Below are positions 16,915 to 25,018 of a DNA stretch of 64,000 nucleotides, one piece after another (the stretch's first letter is position 1; every line of letters starts with the position of its first letter). Under the pieces are notes generated by a model, which was given only the letters and a program-made list of their open reading frames with translations, ran no database searches and was not told the origin of the DNA. A program made the position numbers and the translations under genes. This DNA comes from SIG622 sp045600125 (lineage in GTDB: Bacteria; Bacillota; Clostridia; Oscillospirales; CAG-382): the NCBI GenBank assembly GCA_045600125.1, contig JAZRXH010000091.1, positions 1 to 64,000 on the forward strand, written 5' to 3'.

Positions 16915-17709
16915 ATGTTTATGGGAGAAAATGCGGTGCTCTGCGGGATCGCCGTTTACTATCACGAGTATACAAAAAGGAAACCGACCTTCGTCCCGGG
17001 ACGACCGTATCACTCGCTGACCTTCCGTCTGTCCGGGAAAATCACGGTGGAAAAAACGGAAAAGACGGAAAACGGCGAAAGCACCCGCCTCATTTCGGAT
17101 GCGGGGTGCCTTACCTTCATTCCCGCCGGGATGTCCTATATCACCGAGGTTTTGGAGGACGGCGCCATGTATACCGTGACCTACTTCACCAAGGAGGATA
17201 CTCCGGAGAGCGGTGCGGCGGTCTACCGGCCTGCCTTTCCCCTTCCCTTCCGCAACGTTTTTTCCTCTCTCTTTGAGCGGTTCCGTGCGGGACGGGAGCG
17301 GGATTTCGCCTGCCTTTCCATGTTCTACGATATTCTCGCCAAAGCCGAGGCGGAAGCGAAAAGCGATTCCGTCCGCCTCATCCCCAAACGCCTTCTGGAT
17401 GCCAAAAAAGCCATCGACACGGGCTTTGACGACAGCACACTGTCGGTGGGGACTCTCGCCGAGCGCTGCGGCATCAGCGACGTATACTTCCGGAAGACCT
17501 TCCGGGAGAGCTTCGGCACCTCGCCCTCCGATTATATCCGGAAGGTACGCATCGACAATGCGAAACTTCTTCTCCGCACCGGCTTTTACAGCGTGAGCGA
17601 GGTGGCGGTGCGGTGCGGCTTCGACAGCATCAGTTATTTTTCCTACGCCTTCGGAAAAGCCGAGGGGATATCGCCGAAGGAATACATGAACCGTTTTGAG
17701 GTGACGTGA
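16915..17709 (+). CDS. AraC-family transcriptional regulator
   Basis: A 264-residue regulator with an N-terminal cupin-like sensor half (residues about 20-110, with SLTFRLSGKI and CLTFIPAGMSY) and a C-terminal double helix-turn-helix domain (LSVGTLAERCGISDVYFRKTFRESFGTSPSDYIRK, then SVSEVAVRCGFDSISYFSYAFGK and the typical end GISPKEY). The ATG at 16915 follows GGAGGG with a good spacer; a TTG 21 bases earlier has none. It is divergent from the two Fe-S protein genes and probably controls them. Confidence 0.9.
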   Translation: MFMGENAVLCGIAVYYHEYTKRKPTFVPGRPYHSLTFRLSGKITVEKTEKTENGESTRLISDAGCLTFIPAGMSYITEVLEDGAMYTVTYFTKEDTPESGAAVYRPAFPLPFRNVFSSLFERFRAGRERDFACLSMFYDILAKAEAEAKSDSVRLIPKRLLDAKKAIDTGFDDSTLSVGTLAERCGISDVYFRKTFRESFGTSPSDYIRKVRIDNAKLLLRTGFYSVSEVAVRCGFDSISYFSYAFGKAEGISPKEYMNRFEVT

Positions 17710-17734
17710 AAGTCTTTCTCTATGGCAAAAACTC

Positions 17735-17776
17735 AAAAAACAGACGGTCATCCGGTAATCGGGTGGCCGTCTTTTA
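17735..17776. terminator. Bidirectional terminator between araC-like and ABC-F genes
   Basis: Stem GACGG(T)CA..CCG / CGG..TGGCCGTC (about 17743-17771) with AAAAAA before and TTTT after, serving both convergent genes. Confidence 0.72.
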
Positions 17777-17793
17777 TACTTTCTGCGAGGCGT

Positions 17794-19713
17794 TCACTTT
17801 TCAAGCTCGCTTTGTGCCTCGTCCCAATCGGCGTAGGCTTTTTCCAGCTTTTCCGAAAGGAGGGCGTTTTCCTCGAAAAGCTCCTGCGTTTTTTTATAAT
17901 CGGAGGCGTATGCTTCCAGTTCCTTGTCGATAGCTTTCTGCCTTGCTTCGATCTCGGCGATGAGCTTTTCGCTGTCGGCGAGTTTTTTCTCGAAGCGCCT
18001 GCGGCGGCTCTTTTCCTCTTTGTTGCGGAGGTAGTCGTCCTTGGAAGCGGAAACAGATACAGTATCGGCGTTTTCGCCTTCCGTACTGCCCGCCATACGG
18101 CTCTTATAGTCCTCGTAATCCTCGTAGGTTCCCTTATAGTCGGTATGTCCGTCCGGGCGCAGCTCGAATATCCTCGTGGCGAGCTTCTTCAGGAAATATC
18201 GGTCGTGGGAGACCGCCAGCACCGTGCCGTCGTAGTTGAGGATGGCGTCCTCCAGTACCTCACGGGAGGCGGCGTCCAAGTGGTTCGTGGGCTCGTCGAG
18301 AATCAGAAGGTTCAGTTCCTCCAGCATCAGCTTTGCAAAGGTCAGTCTTGCCTTTTCGCCGCCGGAAAGGTTTTCCACGAGCTTATATACGTCGTCCGCC
18401 TTGAAGAGGAACCTTGCCAGCACGCCCCGGATCTCTCCCTGCTTTTTGTCGGGATAGGTGTTCCACAGCTCGTCAAGGACGGTATTGGAAGCCGTCAGTC
18501 CCTGATGCTCCTGATCGTAATAGCCGATCTTGATGCCCCGCACATATTCGAAGGTGCCGGAGTCGGGAGGGAGGATGCCGCTGAGGATCTTCAGAAGCGT
18601 GGATTTTCCCACGCCGTTGGGACCCGTGAAGAACATTCTGTCCTGCCCGGAGAGGACGAAGGAAACGTCCTTGAAGAGGGGCTTTCCCGGGAACGCCTTG
18701 GAAAGTCCCCGTGCCTCCAGAAGACGCTCGGACATCAGCACGTTCTTGCCGCTTGTAAAGTTGAAGGAAACACGCTCGGGAAGGTTCTTGGGCTTCTCGA
18801 TCTTTTCCATCCGGTCAATCGCCTTCATGCGGCTTTCGGCGGCGATGATGTTCTTTTCCCGGTTCCATCGGCGCTGATTTTCAATGAAGGCTTCGAGGCG
18901 CTCGATCTCTTTTTTCTGATTGAGATAGTGCTTCTCGTCGGTCTTCCGGTCCTCCTCCTTGCGCTTAACGAAGCCGGAGTAGGAACAGTTGTAGAGTTTT
19001 GCTTCGCCGTTCTCCACCTCCAGCGTCGAGGTAGTGACCTTATCGAGAAAATAACGGTCATGGGAGATGACGATGAGGGTCTTGCGGTAGCCGGAAAGAT
19101 AGCCCTCGAGCCACTTACAGCTGTCGATATCAAGGTGGTTCGTCGGCTCGTCCAGCATGAGGATATCCGGCTCGCCGAGAAGCGTCCTCGCAAGGGCTAC
19201 TCTCGTCTTCTGACCGCCGGAGAGTGCGGCAATGGGAAGCTGCTGCTTTTCTCCGTCAAAGCCGAGAGAGGTGAGCATACTGCGAATACGGCTCTTATAC
19301 TCATAGCCGCCGTTTTTGCGGAAATTCTCCTCGAGGGCGGTGTATTCCCGGACGTACATCATGTGTTCGTCCTCGGGAAGGCTCTCGTTCATCTTCATCT
19401 GCAGAAAGCCCAGTCTTTCCTCCCACTCGCAAAGAGTCGGGAAGGCTCCCAGCATTTCGTCGTAAAGGAGCTTTTCCGATTCAAAGCCCGCATTCTGCTC
19501 GAGGTAGCTCACTCTTTTGTCTTTTCCGTAAAAGATACTGCCGCTCTCCGGCTCGACCAAGCCGCAGACGGTCTTCAGAAGCAGGGACTTTCCCGCTCCG
19601 TTCACGCCCACCACGCCGAGCCTTGCGCCCTCGTTTATGGAAAAGGATATTTTGTCAAGTATTACGTCTGTACCGAACGCAACCGTTACGTCCGAGAGGC
19701 TCAGTGCTGTCAA
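17794..19713 (-). CDS. ABC-F family ATPase (ribosome-associated type)
   Basis: A soluble protein with two ABC ATPase domains and no membrane segments. Walker A sites are GVNGAGKS and GPNGVGKST; signatures LSGGQKTRV and LSGGEKARL; Walker B ILMLDEPTNHLD and LLILDEPTNHLD. A charged linker between the domains and a C-terminal coiled coil (RRRRFEKKLADSEKLIAEIE onward) are the ABC-F hallmarks. Members act on the ribosome, some giving antibiotic protection, others being housekeeping (EttA/YdiF/YkpA types); which applies here is uncertain. The frame extends to a GTG at 19743, but a TTG at 19713 with AGGAAAGGA seven bases upstream begins TALSLSDVTVAFG, matching homologues, so I use it (639 aa). Confidence 0.9.
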   Translation of the reverse strand: MTALSLSDVTVAFGTDVILDKISFSINEGARLGVVGVNGAGKSLLLKTVCGLVEPESGSIFYGKDKRVSYLEQNAGFESEKLLYDEMLGAFPTLCEWEERLGFLQMKMNESLPEDEHMMYVREYTALEENFRKNGGYEYKSRIRSMLTSLGFDGEKQQLPIAALSGGQKTRVALARTLLGEPDILMLDEPTNHLDIDSCKWLEGYLSGYRKTLIVISHDRYFLDKVTTSTLEVENGEAKLYNCSYSGFVKRKEEDRKTDEKHYLNQKKEIERLEAFIENQRRWNREKNIIAAESRMKAIDRMEKIEKPKNLPERVSFNFTSGKNVLMSERLLEARGLSKAFPGKPLFKDVSFVLSGQDRMFFTGPNGVGKSTLLKILSGILPPDSGTFEYVRGIKIGYYDQEHQGLTASNTVLDELWNTYPDKKQGEIRGVLARFLFKADDVYKLVENLSGGEKARLTFAKLMLEELNLLILDEPTNHLDAASREVLEDAILNYDGTVLAVSHDRYFLKKLATRIFELRPDGHTDYKGTYEDYEDYKSRMAGSTEGENADTVSVSASKDDYLRNKEEKSRRRRFEKKLADSEKLIAEIEARQKAIDKELEAYASDYKKTQELFEENALLSEKLEKAYADWDEAQSELEK

Positions 19714-19788
19714 TGGTTCGTCCTTTCCTGCAAAGTCCCGCACCGGGTGCCGCTTTGCCGTTTGGTCTTTTTTCTAATTGTCCTTTGC

Positions 19789-20055
19789 TTATTCGCCCAG
19801 TTTTTCCCGCAGCTCGTCGATCCGGCGAAGGCACACGGCGATCTTTTCATCCGCAAGGCAAAGGTCTCCCTTCAGCGTTTCGGAGGATGCGACCAGTCTT
19901 CCGAGTCTTTCATACTGAGCGGAAAGTCTTTCCTTATCTGCCGCCTTTTCAATGGCTGATCTTGATTTTTCGCAAAACTCCGAGGCTCCTCTTGAAACAG
20001 ACTTTACCGCTCCCTTTGCCGCCTCGGAAATATCGTCCTTGAATCCCATATTCAT
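19789..20055 (-). CDS. Small coiled-coil protein of unknown function
   Basis: An 88-residue charged protein (MNMGFKDDISEAAKGAVKSV start), predicted mostly helical with heptad-like repeats in residues 30-85 (AQYERLGRLVASSETLKGD). No signal peptide or membrane segment. It recalls small Clostridia proteins in which an N-terminal GFxDKxxE-like region and coiled coil precede a zinc ribbon, but here no zinc ribbon follows. The ATG has an AGGAG five bases upstream. It lies between uvrA and the ABC-F gene on the same strand. Function unknown. Confidence 0.65.
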   Translation of the reverse strand: MNMGFKDDISEAAKGAVKSVSRGASEFCEKSRSAIEKAADKERLSAQYERLGRLVASSETLKGDLCLADEKIAVCLRRIDELREKLGE

Positions 20056-20114
20056 TCGTTCTCCTTTCAGAATCCGCTTTTGTGAAGTATGCTCCCCTGC
20101 GGGAGTCTTTCACC

Positions 20115-22955
20115 TTACGGCTGTTTCAGCATCTTTTTCAGATACTCGCCGGTATATGATCTCCCGCACGCCGCCACCTCTTCGGGAGTGCCGGTGCAGA
20201 GGATGGTGCCGCCGTTGTCACCGCCCTCGGGTCCCATGTCGATGATGTGGTCGGCGGTCTTGATGAGGTCGAGGTTATGCTCGATGACGATGACGGTATT
20301 GCCCGCATCCACCAGCTTCTGCAGTACCTTCACCAGCATATTCACGTCCGCCGTATGGAGTCCCGTGGTAGGCTCGTCAAGAATATACACCGTCCTGCCG
20401 GTAGCTCTCTTGGAGAGCTCTGTCGCCAGTTTCACTCTCTGCGCCTCGCCGCCGGAAAGGGTGGTGGAGGACTGACCGATCTTGATATAGCCGAGTCCCA
20501 CCTCCTCCAGCGTTTTCAGCTTGTTCTTTATTCTCGGGATGTTTTCAAAGAACTTTACGCCCTCCGCCACCGTCATATCGAGAACGTCGAAGATGTTCTT
20601 GCCCTTGTATTTGACCTCGAGGGTCTCCCGGTTATATCGCTTGCCCTTGCAGACGTCGCAGGTGACGTACACGTCCGGCAAAAAGTTCATCTCGATCTTC
20701 AAAGAGCCGTCGCCCTCGCATGCCTCGCACCGTCCGCCCTTCAGGTTGAAGGAGAAGCGGTTCTGTCCGAAGCCCCGCACCTTGGCGTCGTTCGTCGAGG
20801 CGAACAGCGCCCGGATCTCGGTGAAAAGTCCGGTATAGGTGGCAGGGTTCGACCGGGGCGTTCTTCCTATCGGCGACTGATCGATGCAGATGACCTTGTC
20901 GAGGTTCTCCATCCCCTCCACCGAGTCGAATTTTCCGAGGGGCGTATGCGCACGGTTGAGGGCCCTTGACAGAGCGCTGAGAAGCACGCCGTTCACAAGG
21001 GAGCTTTTTCCCGAGCCGGAAACGCCGGTGACGCATATGAATTTGCCGAGAGGAAATACGGCGTCGATGTTTTTGAGGTTGTTTTCCCTTGCGCCGTGTA
21101 CGACGAGAAAACTGCCGTTGCCGGGTCTTCTCTCGGCGGGGACCGCAATTTTCTTGCGTCCCGAGAGGTAGTCGCCGGTGATCGAGCCCTTAAACCTTTT
21201 CAGCTCGTCCACCGTGCCGGAGAACACCACTTCACCGCCGTTCACGCCTGCTCCGGGACCGATGTCCACGATATAGTCGGATTCCAGCATGGTCTCCTCG
21301 TCGTGTTCAACGACGATAAGGGTATTTCCGAGGTCACGGAGACTTTTCAGCGTGTTTATCAGTTTATGGTTGTCCCGCTGATGCAGTCCGATGCTCGGTT
21401 CGTCGAGGATATACAGCACCCCCATGAGGGAGGAGCCGATCTGAGTGGCAAGCCGTATCCGCTGGCTTTCGCCGCCGGACAGCGTACCCGCTTTTCTCGA
21501 AAGCGTGAGGTATTCAAGACCCACGTTTTTAAGAAAACCGAGGCGAACCTTGATCTCCTTCAGAATCTCCTTTGCAATCTCCGCCTCTTTCTTCGGCAGC
21601 GTCAGCTTTTCAAAGAAGTCGAGAGCCCTTACCACCGGCATTTCGCACAGCTCGGCGATGTTCAGCCCTCCGACCGTCACCGACAGCGCCTCTTTTTTCA
21701 GACGCTTGCCGCCGCATTCCCCGCAGGGGATGATATCCATGAAGCTCTCGTAGTATTCCCGCACGTCCGGGGAGTTTGCCGCCATTTTATAGCGGCGTTC
21801 GATCTCGTTGATGATGCCGCAGAAGCCCACGCTGTAGCTGTAGCCGTCGAAGCTCATCTCTACCCGCCTCTTCTGCGGGCTTCCGTAGAACAGCACGTTT
21901 CTTGCTTCCTCGGTCATTTTGCAAAGGGGCGTGTCGATGGTACAGCCGTAGGGCTCGAGGAAGCTGTTCAGCTTGCTTCCGCTCCAGTTCGAGTCGTTGA
22001 TGGTCTTGAAGCCGTTGCAGACGCAGGCGCCGTCCCGCAAGGACAGCGATGTATCGGGGAAAAGCTTTTCGGGGGAAAGAACGCTCTTCTCGCCCAGACC
22101 GTCGCAGTGCGGGCAGGCGCCGAAGGGGCTGTTGAAGGAGAACATTCTCGGAGCAAGCTCGCCGAGGCTGATGCCGTGCTCATCGCAGGCGTAGTTCATG
22201 GAGAAGTGCCGCTCGGCTTCGCTTCCCTCCGGAGCGTCGGCAAGGAGCACCGTCACGTGGCCGTCCGACTGCTTTGCCGCCGCCTCCACCGAGTCGCTGA
22301 TCCTCGTCCGTATGCCGTCCTTCATGACGAGTCGGTCGATGACGATGTCGATATTATGCTTTTTGTTTTTGTCAAGTCGGTAGTCCTCGCCGAGAGTCAG
22401 GATACTGCCGTCCACCCGTACCCGGACGAAGCCGTTTTTCTGTGCGTCCGAGAAAACCTTTTCGTGCAGTCCCTTCTTGCCGACGATCACGGGAGATAGG
22501 ATCATGAACCTGGTGCCGTCCGGCAGCTCGCAGATCCTGTCTACGATCTGATCCACCGTCTGCGCCGAGATGATCTTGCCGCAGATGGGACAGTGAGGCA
22601 CGCCCACTCTTGCATAGAGAAGTCTTATATAGTCGTATATTTCGGTGACGGTACCCACGGTGGAACGGGGGTTCCTCGAGGTGGTCTTCTGGTCGATGGA
22701 GATGGCGGGGGAAAGCCCCTCGATATAGTCTATGTCGGGCTTGTCCAGCTGTCCGAGGAACATCCTCGCATAGGAGGAAAGAGACTCGACAAAACGCCGG
22801 TGTCCCTCGGCATAGATCGTATCGAAGGCGAGAGAGGACTTGCCGGAGCCGGAAAGTCCGGTGAAGACCACCAGCTTGTCTCTCGGGATGGATACGTCGA
22901 TATTTTTCAGGTTGTGGACTCTTGCGCCCTTGATGATCAGCTCTTTATTTGCCAT
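20115..22955 (-). CDS. uvrA: Excinuclease ABC subunit A
   Basis: A full-length 946-residue UvrA, the damage-recognition ATPase of nucleotide excision repair. Walker A sites GLSGSGKSSL (near 32) and GVSGSGKSSL (near 640), signatures LSGGESQRIRLATQ and LSGGEAQRVKLATE, and zinc-finger cysteines CPICG, CPHCDGLG, and CEACEGDG...CDVCKGKRY are all present. It follows the ABC exporter gene by 46 bases on the minus strand. uvrB and uvrC are not in the window. Confidence 0.98.
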   Translation of the reverse strand: MANKELIIKGARVHNLKNIDVSIPRDKLVVFTGLSGSGKSSLAFDTIYAEGHRRFVESLSSYARMFLGQLDKPDIDYIEGLSPAISIDQKTTSRNPRSTVGTVTEIYDYIRLLYARVGVPHCPICGKIISAQTVDQIVDRICELPDGTRFMILSPVIVGKKGLHEKVFSDAQKNGFVRVRVDGSILTLGEDYRLDKNKKHNIDIVIDRLVMKDGIRTRISDSVEAAAKQSDGHVTVLLADAPEGSEAERHFSMNYACDEHGISLGELAPRMFSFNSPFGACPHCDGLGEKSVLSPEKLFPDTSLSLRDGACVCNGFKTINDSNWSGSKLNSFLEPYGCTIDTPLCKMTEEARNVLFYGSPQKRRVEMSFDGYSYSVGFCGIINEIERRYKMAANSPDVREYYESFMDIIPCGECGGKRLKKEALSVTVGGLNIAELCEMPVVRALDFFEKLTLPKKEAEIAKEILKEIKVRLGFLKNVGLEYLTLSRKAGTLSGGESQRIRLATQIGSSLMGVLYILDEPSIGLHQRDNHKLINTLKSLRDLGNTLIVVEHDEETMLESDYIVDIGPGAGVNGGEVVFSGTVDELKRFKGSITGDYLSGRKKIAVPAERRPGNGSFLVVHGARENNLKNIDAVFPLGKFICVTGVSGSGKSSLVNGVLLSALSRALNRAHTPLGKFDSVEGMENLDKVICIDQSPIGRTPRSNPATYTGLFTEIRALFASTNDAKVRGFGQNRFSFNLKGGRCEACEGDGSLKIEMNFLPDVYVTCDVCKGKRYNRETLEVKYKGKNIFDVLDMTVAEGVKFFENIPRIKNKLKTLEEVGLGYIKIGQSSTTLSGGEAQRVKLATELSKRATGRTVYILDEPTTGLHTADVNMLVKVLQKLVDAGNTVIVIEHNLDLIKTADHIIDMGPEGGDNGGTILCTGTPEEVAACGRSYTGEYLKKMLKQP

Positions 22956-23001
22956 GCACAGGTTTCCTTTCGTGCCGCCTTATTCCGTGTATTTTTCCGC
23001 T

Positions 23002-24732
23002 TTAGGCGTTATACAGCTCGTAGTAGAGTCCCCTCTTTGTCAGAAGCTCCTCGTGGGTGCCTCTCTCTACGATGCCGTCCTCGGTGAGAACAAGAATGAG
23101 GTCGGCGTTCTTGATGGTGGTCAGACGGTGCGCAATGGTAACGACCGTTCTGCCCTTGGCGAGCTTTGCCAGAGAGTCCTGCACAAGGCGTTCGCTTTCG
23201 TTGTCGAGGGCGCTCGTCGCCTCGTCGAGGACGAGGATGGGCGGGTTCTTGAGGAATACTCTGGCGATACTGATCCTCTGCTTCTGACCGCCGGAGAGCT
23301 TGACGCCTCTTTCGCCCACGTATGTATCGTATCCGTCGGGAAGCGTCATGATGAACTCATGCGCACCGGCGAGCTTTGCGGCTTCGGTGGCTTCCTCTCT
23401 CGTGGCGCCGGGTCTTCCGTAGAGGATGTTTTCGAGGACGGTGCCGGAGAAGAGATAAACGTCCTGCTGTACCATGCCGATGTTGTTTCGCAGATTCTTC
23501 ATTTTCATGTCGTTGACGTTGATGCCGTCGATGGTGATGCTTCCGCTCTCCACCTCGAAGAAGCGGGGAATGAGGTTGCAGATGGTGGTCTTACCGCTGC
23601 CGGAGGGACCTACCAGCGCCACGCTCTGTCCGGCTTTTATGTCGATGTCCACGTGCTCGAGGACATAACGGTCCTTGGTGGAATACTTGAAGGAAACGTC
23701 ATTGAACCGGATATCGCCGGAAAGCTTTCCCACCTCTACGGCGTTTTCCTTGTCGGCGATGGTGATGGGGGTGTCCATGATCTCCACGAATCTTTCGACA
23801 CCGGTGATACCGTTTTCAAACGACTCGAGGAAGTTGAGGATGGTCTTCACCGAAGCGAGAAGCGTCGTAACGTAAAGGATATAGGCTACCATGTCCGATG
23901 CGTCGATATAGCCCATCCGCATGAAAATACCGCCGAGAACGACTACGATAATGTACATGAAGCCGTCGAAGAACCGGGTGGTACACTGGAACTTCGCAAG
24001 GTACATATAGGATTCCTTCTTGATCTCAAAGAATCTCTTGTTGTCCTCGTCGAATTTTGCAAGCTCGATGTCCTCGTTGGCGAAGGACTTTACCACGCCG
24101 ACGCCGAGGAGCGAATCCTCGATGGAGGAGTTGATCTCGCCCACCTGCTTACGTCTTTCCTTGAAGGCGCGGCGCATGGGGATGCGGTAGTGCAGACAGC
24201 AGACCACCATGATGGGCAGGATGGCGAACACGATGAGAGTAAGAGGCACGTTGATGAAAAGAAGCAGAGAGAAGGAAACGATGAACTTCACAGCCACCAC
24301 GAGGACTTCCTCGGGGAAGTGATGCGAGAACTCGGTCACGTCGAAAAGGTCGCTGGTGATCCGGGACATGAGGGTGCCGATCTTGGCGTTATGGAAATAC
24401 TCGAAGGGCAGCTTATGCAGATGCTCGAAGATATCGTGACGCATATCGGTCTCCATGGCGGTACCCATGATATGACCGTTGTACGCCATGTAATAGTTGG
24501 CAAGGACGTCGATGAGACGGAGAAGCATGTAGCCGATGCCGACGGTGAGGATGAGGCGTACCGTCAGATCCTCGGGAGAAGACTGTGCCGTGCCGGTGAT
24601 CTTCTTGGCGATCATGGGCAGAACGAGCTCGCACACGGTGGTGAGAATGGCACAGATTAGGTCCAGAACGAGGATCTTTTTGTACTTCGAATAATAGGGC
24701 AGGAATTTTTTGAGCAGCTGCGTATTCTTCAT
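23002..24732 (-). CDS. ABC transporter half-molecule, fused permease and ATPase (exporter type)
   Basis: A 576-residue type IV ABC exporter half-transporter: a six-helix membrane domain (residues about 10-310) followed by an ATPase domain with Walker A GPSGSGKTT, Q-loop MVQQDVYLFSG, signature LSGGQKQRIS, Walker B ILVLDEATSALD and H-loop TIAHRL. It probably acts as a homodimer because no partner gene adjoins. Substrate unknown (lipid or drug are common). The frame opens at 24753, but the ATG at 24732 has AAAGGAAG ten bases upstream. It leads the minus-strand unit that runs into uvrA. Confidence 0.9.
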   Translation of the reverse strand: MKNTQLLKKFLPYYSKYKKILVLDLICAILTTVCELVLPMIAKKITGTAQSSPEDLTVRLILTVGIGYMLLRLIDVLANYYMAYNGHIMGTAMETDMRHDIFEHLHKLPFEYFHNAKIGTLMSRITSDLFDVTEFSHHFPEEVLVVAVKFIVSFSLLLFINVPLTLIVFAILPIMVVCCLHYRIPMRRAFKERRKQVGEINSSIEDSLLGVGVVKSFANEDIELAKFDEDNKRFFEIKKESYMYLAKFQCTTRFFDGFMYIIVVVLGGIFMRMGYIDASDMVAYILYVTTLLASVKTILNFLESFENGITGVERFVEIMDTPITIADKENAVEVGKLSGDIRFNDVSFKYSTKDRYVLEHVDIDIKAGQSVALVGPSGSGKTTICNLIPRFFEVESGSITIDGINVNDMKMKNLRNNIGMVQQDVYLFSGTVLENILYGRPGATREEATEAAKLAGAHEFIMTLPDGYDTYVGERGVKLSGGQKQRISIARVFLKNPPILVLDEATSALDNESERLVQDSLAKLAKGRTVVTIAHRLTTIKNADLILVLTEDGIVERGTHEELLTKRGLYYELYNA

Positions 24733-24862
24733 GGCGGACTTGCTTCCTTTCATTTTTGCGTCTTTGCGTCATCGCAACATTTTTCGCTTCTTTCTCTTTT
24801 TGTGCCCTTTTCGGGAAGCCTTTTTCGCAGGAAAAACACTCCCCAATAAAACACCAATATAC

Positions 24863-24891
24863 ATTATATTCTCCGTTTGTACAAAAAGCAA
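24863..24891 (-). promoter_or_regulatory. Promoter of the ABC exporter-uvrA unit
   Basis: Minus strand TTGCTT (24886-24891), 17-base spacer, TATAAT (24863-24868). Confidence 0.72.
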
Positions 24892-24949
24892 GTATATTCT
24901 TTGAATTTTCCTCTGTTTTGCCCGGTTTTCCGCCTGCCCGTTTCCCATG

Positions 24950-24985
24950 AAAAAAGAACGCCCGCACGCTTTTGCACATGCGGGC
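24950..24985 (-). terminator. Terminator after the beta-helix protein gene
   Basis: Stem GCCCGCACG / CATGCGGGC-type repeat (24960-24985) followed on the minus strand by a T6 run (24950-24955). Confidence 0.78.
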
Positions 24986-25018
24986 AGGGAACAGCAAGTC
25001 GAGAGTGTTTACGCCGTC

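Noticed and set aside
17722..19959. A 745-codon open frame on the plus strand
   Set aside because: It lies antisense to the ABC-F gene, whose motifs are unmistakable. Strong third-base GC preference creates long open antisense frames in this genome.
22840..24660. A 606-codon open frame on the plus strand
   Set aside because: Antisense to the ABC exporter gene and part of uvrA; no motif or ribosome site.
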